Shown piece after piece: positions 26,548-33,785 of a DNA stretch of 64,000 bases. Under the pieces are notes generated by a model. The model did not search any database, had not been told where the DNA came from, and saw only the letters and a list, made by a program, of their open reading frames with translations. The stretch lies in assembly GCF_023074175.1 (NCBI RefSeq), contig NZ_JADPKS010000069.1, positions 62,001 to 126,000 on the forward strand. Reading direction: 5' to 3'. The translations under genes and the position numbers were made by a program. This DNA comes from Bradyrhizobium sp. 139 (GTDB lineage: Bacteria; Pseudomonadota; Alphaproteobacteria; Rhizobiales; Xanthobacteraceae). Within the stretch, counting starts at the first letter, position 1, and each line of letters starts with the position of its first letter.

Positions 26548-26880
26548 CTACGTCGCGGCCCGGTCAATACGTAAGTCATCGATCCGTTTTCCGGACCTTA
26601 ATAGATTTGTTACCCAGCGAGGCCGCTTGCCGCGTCCGGCCCAAGTCTCCGATCCATTTAACGGGTTGCGATACTTTGGAAGGACTTTGGGATAGTGCCG
26701 TCGGGCGCGAACAGTGTGCGGCGGCACCGACCCAACGGCGGCACCGAGCTTAGCCAGCCGCTCTTCTAGCTCCTTTTGTTTCGCCGCTAGTTTTCCTGGG
26801 AGAATGGCCTGGGTGTGGCGGTAGAAATCCCAAAGCTCATCGATGGACATCTGGTCGAACATATCCTTGGGCTGTTTCAT
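26548..26880 (-). CDS. H-NS family nucleoid-associated protein
   Basis: This 110-residue DNA-binding protein starts at ATG 26880, seven bases after GGAG. The N-terminal half (about 1-55) is a coiled-coil oligomerisation region (IDELWDFYRHTQAIL, KQKELEERLAKLG). The C-terminal domain carries the H-NS DNA-binding motif in the form YRNPLNGSETWAGRGKRPRW. H-NS proteins silence AT-rich, horizontally acquired DNA. It faces an AT-rich gap shared with a frameshifted small gene, and the surrounding tract is itself lower in GC, which fits a silencer carried with or controlling the island. Confidence 0.88.
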   Translation of the reverse strand: MKQPKDMFDQMSIDELWDFYRHTQAILPGKLAAKQKELEERLAKLGAAVGSVPPHTVRARRHYPKVLPKYRNPLNGSETWAGRGKRPRWVTNLLRSGKRIDDLRIDRAAT

Positions 26881-27079
26881 ATCGTGCTCCGTTAAGAAGC
26901 CCCTCCGAGAATTCAGTTCCGGGATTGGAACTTTTTTAGGGCTTCTTCGAGCCAGATCCTCGTCAAGAAAGTGACTCACTATTAGATTTCGTGTTTGGAA
27001 CCAACATTATTTATTTAATTCCATTTAATTTAAATTCGTGGCAGCTTTAAACCAGTGGTGCTTACACGGGGAGTTTGCG
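26881..27079. promoter_or_regulatory. AT-rich divergent promoter region
   Basis: The core, about 26981-27040, contains runs such as TTATTTATTTAATTCC and TTTAATTTAAATTC, far below the genome's GC level. It separates the H-NS gene and the frameshifted small gene, which diverge. AT-rich curved DNA of this kind is a likely H-NS binding site, possibly for autoregulation. Confidence 0.5.
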
Positions 27080-27288
27080 ATGCCCGACCTCGAGGACGAT
27101 GACCGGCGCGAATTCCTGAAAACCTGCGGGAAGTTTGCGGCCGTGACGCCCCAGCCATGACGCTCCTGCTTTCGACGTCGCTGACGTCGAACGCGATCGC
27201 GAGGTCGGGGGCAGTCAACGGCAACAATGGCTTCGGCAACGGGGGCAATGACGGCAGCCCCAACGGCAAACCTGATAATAATCGCTGA
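27080..27288 (+). pseudogene. frameshifted gene for a small twin-arginine-like signal protein
   Basis: A good ribosome site (CGGGGAG, seven bases upstream) precedes ATG 27080. The frame reads MPDLEDDDRREFLKTCGKFA then AVTPQP and stops at 27160. Adding one base in the CCCC run at 27149-27152 restores AVTPPAMTLLLSTSLTSNAIA and a Gly/Asn-rich tail to a stop at 27286-27288, giving about 69 residues. The restored product has RR, a hydrophobic stretch and an AIA-type cleavage site. Small rhizobial proteins with an RREFLKTCGKFAAVTPP-like start are familiar to me, without a known function. It is a pseudogene, or a sequencing error. Confidence 0.7.
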
Positions 27289-27434
27289 CAGCCTGAAGGC
27301 GGCGTAACGGCAGGCGTGGAACGCTTTGCGAATTGCCGAGTTTTCCCGATGCCCTTCCCCAAGGGCAACCCCGATTGGCCCCAGCTTCAGGACCCATTGC
27401 CCCCAGAGCTGGGGCCATTTTTGCGGCAGTTGCC

Positions 27435-27632
27435 TTAGCTGATCTGATCTGGGGTGTTTAGGATCGGGCGTGCTAGGTCGGGCGGAGCTTCGGCGCGCTT
27501 GGCCTTTTCGGCCTTATCGTAATGTTCCATGGCGAGGAGATGGTGAGCCGCAGGTTTCGTTGGCTCTGATGCTGCGAGTGCCAGCCGAGCGGCAAGTTCG
27601 GCTTGACGGAGGTGATATTCTGCAGACGGCAC
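27435..27632 (-). CDS. small hypothetical protein
   Basis: This 65-residue protein starts MPSAEYHLRQAELAARLALA and continues with a second helix (HHLLAMEHYDKAEKAKRAEA). The pattern Y-x-R-Q-A...LA followed by A-x-x-Y-x-K-A-E is common in short Bradyrhizobium proteins of unknown role. It lies in the foreign-looking tract and may be shortened at the C-terminus. No ribosome site stands out. Confidence 0.5.
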   Translation of the reverse strand: MPSAEYHLRQAELAARLALAASEPTKPAAHHLLAMEHYDKAEKAKRAEAPPDLARPILNTPDQIS

Positions 27633-27891
27633 GCTGTCGGCTCCCCCTCATCCAGTGACAGAATGCTCATGAAAGCGCTTCTGTTCCGCATTTGGTGCAA
27701 AAGTGCACAGAGAGACTTGGTTCCGTGACGCGGCAAAGGTCAGCTGTGGGTCAAATGCGCCAATTTGGCGCTCACCCGCAAACTTCCGGTCTGCCCTATC
27801 GGCCAACATCAAGCAGCGTGGCATCAACGGCAGCGATGGGCCAAAACCGGAAATGGAGCCATTCATCGCATCGGCGGCGACAATGAGCGCG

Positions 27892-28605
27892 CTACTGGTG
27901 GGGATCGGCGTCTCTGCGACGCGCGCGCTCGATCAGGTCCTCGACCCGCGGCAAGATGCGCATGACGACCGCTTCGATCCCAGCCGGATTTGGGTGAAGG
28001 CCGTCCGCCGCCTTGAGCTGTGCATTGTCCACAAACGCATCGTCGAATGCTGGGTAGAAGAGCACGCTGTACTCGCTGGCGAGATCAGAGAACATCGCGG
28101 CAAAAGCCTTCGTTTGTGCGTCATCAAGGTTGGCGTGGGGTCGCGCGCCGCAAAGAAGCACGGGAATATGCCGGGATCTCAGTTTTTGTAGAATTGCCGC
28201 CAGTGCGATACGAGTGATATCTGGCTCCCTTCCCCTGATCATGTCATTCGCGCCGAGCTGCAAAATTAGCGCATCGGTATCGTCGGTGATCGATCGGTCT
28301 AATCTGGCAAGGCCATTTGCCGCCGAGTCCTGACCCACGCCGGCATTGACGACCGTGACCGATTGACCTTTGGCCTTCAAGGCAAACTCAAGTCTATCAG
28401 GAAAATTGCGGCCAACTGGAAGCCACGCCCCGGAAGTGAACCCATCTCCGAGTACGACGATTTTGACCACCCTTTCATCGGCACGAACGTTATGGCTTGT
28501 GGCCCACACCAGTACGATGCAAACCGTGGTGATAATGACCGTGACCCGAAGAGTGAGCTTGGTCATAAATACCGCCCTGACGGACGTTCCAAATCTTGGT
28601 TTCAT
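27892..28605 (-). CDS. SGNH-hydrolase-like exported protein lacking the catalytic serine
   Basis: This 237-residue protein has an N-terminal membrane/signal helix (about 22-36) and an SGNH hydrolase domain of the TesA/arylesterase type. Block I reads VVLGDGFTSG: position 55, normally the nucleophilic Ser of GDS, is Gly (codon GGG). Block II Gly (VNAGVG), block III GAND (118-121) and block V Asp201/His204 (DGLHP) are kept. It may be catalytically dead, or have become a binding protein. ATG 28605 has GAGG seven bases upstream; ATG 28566 is the alternative. It sits in the low-GC tract. Confidence 0.78.
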   Translation of the reverse strand: MKPRFGTSVRAVFMTKLTLRVTVIITTVCIVLVWATSHNVRADERVVKIVVLGDGFTSGAWLPVGRNFPDRLEFALKAKGQSVTVVNAGVGQDSAANGLARLDRSITDDTDALILQLGANDMIRGREPDITRIALAAILQKLRSRHIPVLLCGARPHANLDDAQTKAFAAMFSDLASEYSVLFYPAFDDAFVDNAQLKAADGLHPNPAGIEAVVMRILPRVEDLIERARRRDADPHQ

Positions 28606-29174
28606 CGCGGTGCCTCGTTGTGATCGAAGTGAGCGTGCCGTGCGCACGGCAAGTCCACGGCGAGAGACGGGCAGAAAGGATTGTCGGTTCTGCTGAGAGA
28701 GCGATGCCCGCCGACGGCAATTCCCGCTGGTAATTCGTTCGAACGGAGACGTCGGCACGTCCCGTCACGAAAGCAGCTTCTAGAGAAGATTACAGGATGC
28801 CCGGCCCATCCAAAAGACATTCACATTTGCCACGGTGTCGCACAAACAATCCGGTCGAGACTAACGGCTCCCATGTCCGGGTGGGGCCAAAAGAGGTCAA
28901 TTGGACGAGTCGACACAATGCCGCCCTGACCGGCTGGACCAAAGAAGCAGTTGCACTGACCTTAGTTGAATTGTCGTCGTTATTGAACCTTCGCTGCGAA
29001 CTGCGGGACCCACGTCTGTAGGCGGCGGGGACGAACAGTCCCATAACACAGCATCGGACGATTGTGGCTGTCGTCGCTCATCAGCCGCAGCTGCAACGGA
29101 CTTGTTTTCTGGGTTGCCAACCTAGACCGCACCAAGCCGGCGGATCGACCAGTGAATATCGCGGAGGCAAAGAG
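28606..29174. other. intergenic region with repeat-like sequence
   Basis: I see no gene in these 569 bases. The part near 28876-28905 (GGGTGGGGCCAAAAGAGGTC) resembles the GGGTCAAAAG/GTCCGCTT intergenic repeats found again at 29.5 kb, but is diverged. The last 20 bases carry the GCGGAGG ribosome site of the next gene. Confidence 0.35.
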
Positions 29175-29525
29175 ATGTTTCCAGCGAAACTTGCGGCATT
29201 GTTGTTTGGCTCAGCGTTGCTACTGACGCCAGCACTCGCACGTGATGATGGCGGATACGACCACTCTCCGCTGAAGTCATGGTTCGAAAGCTTGCAGAGC
29301 GAATTTGGAAAGTGCTGTACCGACGCCGACGGATACATAGTCTCCGATGCGGATTGGGAGTCCAGTCGTGGGCGTTACCGCGTCCTCATTGACGACGAAT
29401 GGGTGATCGTACCTGACGGCGCAGTTATCACACAACCAAACCGCTTCGGCCGCACAATGGTCTGGAGGCACTACATCGATGGCCATCCGCGTGTCCGATG
29501 CTTCATGCCTGGCAGCATGACTTGA
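29175..29525 (+). CDS. small exported protein of unknown function
   Basis: This 116-residue protein has a Sec signal (MFPAKLAALLFGSALLLTPA). The mature domain contains FGKCCTDADGYIVSDADWES, DDEWVIVPDGAVI, PNRFGRTMVW and the ending RCFMPGSM. I know this pattern from many Bradyrhizobium and Rhodopseudomonas genomes, always without a function. The CC pair and the final Cys may form disulfides in the periplasm. A clear GGAGG site fixes the ATG. GC is a little below the genome average. Confidence 0.8.
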   Translation: MFPAKLAALLFGSALLLTPALARDDGGYDHSPLKSWFESLQSEFGKCCTDADGYIVSDADWESSRGRYRVLIDDEWVIVPDGAVITQPNRFGRTMVWRHYIDGHPRVRCFMPGSMT

Positions 29526-29536
29526 TGCGGTTTAAA

Positions 29537-29602
29537 ATGTAGTCCGCTTCGGGTCAAAAGGCGAAATCCTCGGTGCGGGCAGATGTGGTCCGCTTTTGTC
29601 CC
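29537..29602. repeat. pair of GTCCGCTT intergenic repeat motifs
   Basis: AATGTAGTCCGCTTCGGGTC and GATGTGGTCCGCTTTTGTCC lie about 45 bases apart, each with a TGT-x-GTCCGCTT core. I recall GTCCGCTT/GGGTCAAAAG sequences as a scattered intergenic repeat of Bradyrhizobium and relatives. The surrounding 29526-30075 shows no gene. Confidence 0.5.
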
Positions 29603-29911
29603 GAGAGCATTTGCCATTTGGCTGCGCCCCGGCGCAGAGAACAAGCATAGTCCTTACGCCACCTCCGCCTTGATTCCCGTTAGCGGCCCTCGCGGCAACG
29701 GCTCCCGGATCGAGCGGAACTGACCATCATCGATACCGGCTTCGGCTCTTGCCCACCACTCACACTGAGCGGCCCCGCCCAGACGCCGGCAACGGCATGG
29801 CCGCTAACGACATCTCGGCGGATTTTCCGAAGATGGCACAGTGCCACTGTTTTGCCCGACGCGTCAACGGGGTCCCATGTCGAGGACAGAAGCGTTGCAT
29901 TGCAAAGGGTT

Positions 29912-29937
29912 GGCTACTGTGCATGGGGTTGTTTTTC
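29912..29937 (+). repeat. 26-base dispersed repeat, copy 1
   Basis: GGCTACTGTGCATGGGGTTG followed by TTTTTC occurs here and, without a mismatch, in inverse orientation at 51054-51079. Flanks do not match. It lies 139 bases upstream of a small gene start. Confidence 0.8.
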
Positions 29938-30075
29938 GAGATTCTGTCGGAGCGGCCTTCGGGTAGGGCGCTCCGCTCGAATTCCCTCTTTGCGGGCCGC
30001 CGGGTTTCGGTGTGGCCCAGACGCGCACCTGGTTCGACTTGCGGAACTTCCTTCTCGCGTCTGCGTTGTCTCGCC

Positions 30076-30267
30076 ATGACTGAAGACCTTTCCTTCCGAC
30101 GCAAACCCCTGACACCCGAACAGCGCCAGGCGCGTGATGCCGTGCGCCGGATCGAGGCCGAAAAGGCCATGCGTGATCATGAACAGGCGCAGAAGGCGTT
30201 TTACGCCAACAAGGAGCGTCTGCGGGCCGAGCGGCTCGCGCGCGAAGCGGCGGCGGCGAAGGGCTGA
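30076..30267 (+). CDS. small conserved hypothetical protein
   Basis: This 63-residue highly charged helical protein starts MTEDLSFRRKPLTPEQRQAR and continues into a helix with AEKAMRDHEQAQKAF and RLRAERLAREAAAAKG. The composition (Arg, Ala, Glu) predicts one or two long helices. I recall close relatives in many Bradyrhizobium genomes with no function assigned. The frame is open upstream to 29749, but that part reads through repeat sequence, so I start at ATG 30076. Confidence 0.7.
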   Translation: MTEDLSFRRKPLTPEQRQARDAVRRIEAEKAMRDHEQAQKAFYANKERLRAERLAREAAAAKG

Positions 30268-30316
30268 CCGACGCCCAGCAATCTTCTGATTCGATCTTTC
30301 GACCGAGGACCGGCAG

Positions 30317-30541
30317 CTAATGCCGGTTCGACATCCCCGTCGCGCTCAAAGCCAGCTTGAGCGCCTGGACGGCGCCTGCGAATGCGCCGCGGGGCGCTTG
30401 CGCCTCGATCGCTTCGGCTGCGATGCGACAATCGTCGGCGACCTTGAGCAAGCCGCTTCGTGCGAGGTCCATGGTGGAGAGGGCGGCCTGCTCCAGGCAG
30501 ACCCGTTCAAGCCGTCGAAACTCCCGCAGCTCTTTGTTCAT
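30317..30541 (-). CDS. small hypothetical protein
   Basis: This 74-residue helical soluble protein starts MNKELREFRRLERVCLEQAA and continues LARSGLLKVADDCRIAAEAI. The composition and helical periodicity look genuine. Short proteins with an R-x-C-L-x-Q-A segment are frequent in rhizobia without a known role. It converges on the preceding 63-residue gene. Confidence 0.62.
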   Translation of the reverse strand: MNKELREFRRLERVCLEQAALSTMDLARSGLLKVADDCRIAAEAIEAQAPRGAFAGAVQALKLALSATGMSNRH

Positions 30542-30793
30542 GCGTCAGCTCTCGATGTCCCCCGGGCCATCCGGCGCCGAGTCTGCTTAACGAATGGTAA
30601 ACATCTCTGCCTGGCCGGTCTGGCTGGTGCGTGCTGGGCACGCCCGGGCTGCGGCGACCAGCGCGCAGGCTTGACGGCGTCTGGCTTTCGGGAGGAAGAT
30701 TCAAATGATCCTGAACTGACGAGAACGAGAACCATGGAGACGTTTGCTCCCAGCCAGTCCGATTCCCCTCAGCGAAACGCATTGGAGCTGACC

Positions 30794-31111
30794 ATGACCA
30801 CGTTCGACAAGCGCGAACAGGGCTTTGAGGCCAAATTCGCCCACGACGAGGAATTCATGTTCAAGGCGACGGCCCGGTCCAACAAGCTGCTCGGGCTCTG
30901 GGCCGCAAGCCAACTCGGGCTCAGCGGCGATGCCGCGGCAAGCTACGCAACCGCGCTGGTGACGGACAATCTGGCGAGCCAGACGATCGACGATGTCGTG
31001 GGCAAGGTGTCAGCCGATCTTGCCGCCAAAGGCGTCTCGCGCCAACAGGTCGCGCAGAAGCTTCAGGAGTGCCTGCACCAGACGCTGGCGCAACTCGAAG
31101 CCGACAAGTAG
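30794..31111 (+). CDS. DUF1476 protein, F1-ATPase zeta-subunit family
   Basis: This 105-residue protein starts MTTFDKREQGFEAKFAHDEE, the hallmark of the alphaproteobacterial zeta subunit, which inhibits the F1-ATPase by inserting its N-terminal segment. The central KLLGLWAASQLGL helix and the C-terminal helices follow the family. GGAG lies upstream of ATG 30794; an in-frame ATG at 30734 would add 20 unrelated residues. The neighbouring genes are unrelated to ATP synthase, which is usual for this gene. Confidence 0.9.
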   Translation: MTTFDKREQGFEAKFAHDEEFMFKATARSNKLLGLWAASQLGLSGDAAASYATALVTDNLASQTIDDVVGKVSADLAAKGVSRQQVAQKLQECLHQTLAQLEADK

Positions 31112-31129
31112 ACAAGGCAGAGCCGCACC

Positions 31130-31720
31130 TCACTCGGCGTGCCTGCGCTCGCCTGAATCGCTGAGCTTGTTGACGAAGGCAATGCCGATCGCCGAGACCA
31201 CGAAGGTGAGGTGGATCAGCACCTGCCACATCACGCCAGTCTCGGTAAAGCCGGCGCGGCTTGAGCCGAGATTGCCGGCCTCGATGAAGGTGCGCAGCAG
31301 CGCGATCGAGGAGATGCCGATGATGGCCATGGCGAGCTTGATCTTCAGCACGCTCGCATTGACGTGGCCGAGCCATTCCGGCTCGTCGGGATGGCCCTGG
31401 AGGTCTAGTCGCGAGACGAACGTCTCATAGCCGCCGACGATGACCATCACGAGCAGATTGGAGATCATCACGACGTCGATCAGCGCCAGCACGCTCATCA
31501 TGATCTGCTCTTCGGTGAGATCGAGGGCGTGCCAGGAGAGATGCCAGAGCTCCTTGAGGAACAGCGAGATGTAGACGCATTGCGCCACGATCAGTCCGAG
31601 ATAGAGCGGCAGTTGCAGCCAGCGCGAGCCGAAGATGACCATCGGGAGCAGGCCCAGGCGCGGCGAGGGCGGGCGGGGTTCGGTGCGAAGTTCGGACGTG
31701 GATCCAGGCTCAACCGACAT
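31130..31720 (-). CDS. UPF0114 (YqhA) family inner-membrane protein
   Basis: This 196-residue integral membrane protein has about four predicted helices. The N-terminal tail is cytoplasmic and Pro-rich. Family blocks are SRWLQLPLYLGLIVAQCVYI, VMISNLLVMVIVGGYETFVS, LKIKLAMAIIGISSIALLRTF and a last helix near LTFVVSAIGIAFVNKL. The function is unknown in all members, including E. coli YqhA. It converges on the zeta-subunit gene with 18 bases between stops. Confidence 0.88.
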   Translation of the reverse strand: MSVEPGSTSELRTEPRPPSPRLGLLPMVIFGSRWLQLPLYLGLIVAQCVYISLFLKELWHLSWHALDLTEEQIMMSVLALIDVVMISNLLVMVIVGGYETFVSRLDLQGHPDEPEWLGHVNASVLKIKLAMAIIGISSIALLRTFIEAGNLGSSRAGFTETGVMWQVLIHLTFVVSAIGIAFVNKLSDSGERRHAE

Positions 31721-31879
31721 TCAGGCGGCATCCTCGCAGCGAGATGATCTCGCTGTCATGTAACCCGACAAGATGGCCGGCGGAAGACGCGAAGCCGTCT
31801 GCCGCGGCCGACAGACCGCGCAGTCCTGTGCTACCGTGGCGAACGGCTATCGCGTGGAGACTTGAATCAGGAGACGGGG

Positions 31880-32176
31880 GTGTCTTTGGGGGTGTCTTGG
31901 AGCGGCTTCGGCAAAGGGCTCGGCGGGATCGCAGTCGCAATCCTGGTTGGCGCCGGCAGCGCGGAGGTCTCGGCGACACCGCTGACACCGTTTCGCTACC
32001 AGGCGCAGGCGCAACGTCATTGCCCGCACGACCAGGTTGTCTGGCTCGATTTCAGAAAAGGCGTCTACTACGGCAAGGGCCAGAAGCGGTACGGTCAGGG
32101 TTTCGACGGCAGCTTCGTCTGCCTGAGCGAGGCCCGCGACAGCTTCTATCGCCGCTCGCTATTGGGCCTGCGCTGA
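31880..32176 (+). CDS. small exported or membrane-anchored hypothetical protein
   Basis: This 98-residue protein starts at GTG 31880, five to six bases after AGGAGA; TTG 31862 is the upstream alternative. A hydrophobic N-terminal segment (LGGIAVAILVGAGSAEVSA) is a signal peptide or anchor. The mature part reads QRHCPHDQVVWLDFRKGVYY then GKGQKRYGQGFDGSFVCLSE, with two cysteines that could pair. The CPHDxVVWLD...KGxYY pattern is familiar from rhizobial hypothetical proteins of unknown role. Confidence 0.7.
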   Translation: MSLGVSWSGFGKGLGGIAVAILVGAGSAEVSATPLTPFRYQAQAQRHCPHDQVVWLDFRKGVYYGKGQKRYGQGFDGSFVCLSEARDSFYRRSLLGLR

Positions 32177-32209
32177 GCAGCGCGTGATGCGGGAAAGTGT
32201 TGGTAGTGC

Positions 32210-32308
32210 TCAGGCGAAGACCAGTGCCACGAGGCTCGAGCAGAGTAGAACGAGGCCGCCGGCGGTCAATGCCAGGAAGCCGTCGGATACGAGGTCATGG
32301 TTGCGCAT
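32210..32308 (-). CDS. tiny single-helix membrane protein (32 aa)
   Basis: The frame reads MRNHDLVSDGFLALTAGGLV and then 12 more residues ending in LVALVFA, with a stop at 32210-32212. It is one membrane helix with a polar N-terminus. AGGTG lies about five bases before the ATG. It is followed upstream by a second tiny membrane frame on the same strand. Translation is inferred only from the start signal and the composition. Confidence 0.55.
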   Translation of the reverse strand: MRNHDLVSDGFLALTAGGLVLLCSSLVALVFA

Positions 32309-32412
32309 GGGACACCTGCCACTCTCGTTTTCGATGCTCGGTTGGACCGATTAAAATTTGTCCGAACGCCCTGTCTTGAAAGAGGTGATGCTTGCCGTCC
32401 GCGCGAATGGCC

Positions 32413-32505
32413 TCAGGCCCTCGTGCGGTAACCTTCAAACGCATGGGCCAGGAAGATCCCCGCGCTTAACAGACCCATCAGTGCCGAAACCGTCTCGATC
32501 ATCAT
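32413..32505 (-). CDS. tiny single-helix membrane protein (30 aa)
   Basis: The frame starts with two ATG codons and reads MMIETVSALMGLLSAGIFLA and then HAFEGYRTRA. That is one membrane helix followed by a charged tail. The IETVSALMGLLSAGIFLAHA pattern resembles a short protein I remember from several Bradyrhizobium genomes, which supports real coding despite the size. The ribosome site (TGGAA, seven bases off) is weak. Together with the 32-residue frame 104 bases downstream it forms a pair of mini membrane proteins. Confidence 0.62.
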   Translation of the reverse strand: MMIETVSALMGLLSAGIFLAHAFEGYRTRA

Positions 32506-32858
32506 CAAATTCCAGTTCGCCCTTGGAGGCGAGAAAACGCGGGCGGCCTTGCACAGTCAAAAGAATTCCGGTGAGCGCCACGACAATGGGGGTGGAGTGA
32601 GGATTTGGCGCAACAGAATGCCCGGGAGTGGCACAGAGCAGGGGTACCTGCGCTCCGTAGATGAACGGGGAGAAGCGAACGTCCCGTTTACCATCTCGGC
32701 GCGATCGTTGTGGGCTCCCCATTTCCGCCGTGTTCGGGTTGCGATATCGTCACGACTTCCGACGCGGTGGTGGGCCGCCTCGGACTTGAGGACCGGATAG
32801 CGCTCCCCGTAGCCAAAGCGGGTTGGGTACGCCTCCGGCGAAATGGTATTTGGGGCGA

Positions 32859-33785
32859 ATGGGGATCCGACGGTCAGATTCGGTTTTGCGGACCGCGCGC
32901 GGTGTTGCCGCGGTCGCGACCTGTCTCGCGCTCGCCAATTGCGCCTCCTCGAACAAGTTCGCCAGCCGGGTCGATCCGAAATACGGGGTGTCCTCGAGCC
33001 CCCGGGTCGTGGCGCTGGGCGATCCAGTCCCGAAGGGCGGCGGCACCTACCGCGTCGGCAAGCCCTACATGGTGGCCGGCCGGACCTACGTGCCGGAAGA
33101 AGACGTCAACTACCGCGCCGAAGGCATGGCGTCCTGGTACGGCGACGATTTCCACGGCCGCCTGACCGCCAATGGCGAAGTGTTCGACATGACCTCGCTG
33201 ACGGCGGCGCATCCGACCCTGCCGATGCCGTCCTATGCGCGGGTGACCAATGTCTCGAACGGCAAATCGCTGATCGTCCGCGTCAATGACCGCGGGCCCT
33301 ATCACGGCAACCGGCTCATCGACGTCTCGAACAAGGCCGCCGAACTTCTTGAATTCAAAGGCAATGGTGTCGCCAAGGTCCGCGTCGAATATGTCGGCCG
33401 GGCGCCGCTGGAGGGCTCCGACGACCGCCAGTTGATGGCAACCCTGCGCACCGGGATCCCGGCGCCGTCGCCCTCGATGGTTCGGGTCGCGTCGGCAAGG
33501 CCGTTCGTGCCGGAGCTGCCATCGTCGAACCGCGGCGCCATTCGCGGCGAGGTTCCGATGCCGGAGGGGCGCCCCTACAATCTCGGCAACACGTCCGCCG
33601 ACTTGGCTTCACTCAATGCGACCTCAGAGATGTCGGCCTCGAACCGCAGCCGGGGCCGGGCGCTGCAGAACGCGCGCGCGGTGTCCTATGACGAGGATGG
33701 TCGCTACGCGACCGAGACCGCTCCGTCATCGGCCGACGGCGCCGCCGAGGCCCGCAACATCCTGAGCGGCCGCGGCCTCTACTAG
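32859..33785 (+). CDS. rlpA: RlpA-family lipoprotein (septal lytic transglycosylase type)
   Basis: This 308-residue lipoprotein has the lipobox LANC (Cys28) after a short signal. The double-psi beta-barrel domain spans roughly residues 80-185, with GMASWYGDDFHGRLTANGE, AHPTLPMPSYARVTN, and RVNDRGPYHGNRLIDVS. RlpA enzymes cleave glycan strands lacking stem peptides during cell separation; the WYG...HGRLTANGE and NDRGP residues are present. The C-terminal 100 residues are low complexity and replace the SPOR domain found in some members. The first 680 bases upstream hold only the tiny frames on the other strand. Confidence 0.88.
   Translation: MGIRRSDSVLRTARGVAAVATCLALANCASSNKFASRVDPKYGVSSSPRVVALGDPVPKGGGTYRVGKPYMVAGRTYVPEEDVNYRAEGMASWYGDDFHGRLTANGEVFDMTSLTAAHPTLPMPSYARVTNVSNGKSLIVRVNDRGPYHGNRLIDVSNKAAELLEFKGNGVAKVRVEYVGRAPLEGSDDRQLMATLRTGIPAPSPSMVRVASARPFVPELPSSNRGAIRGEVPMPEGRPYNLGNTSADLASLNATSEMSASNRSRGRALQNARAVSYDEDGRYATETAPSSADGAAEARNILSGRGLY

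Noticed and set aside
25551..30300. Direct repeat of the tRNA-Ser 3' end marking the far boundary of an island
   Set aside because: I found no second copy of GGGTTCGAATCCCACC or a close variant downstream within the window, so the boundary is not assigned.
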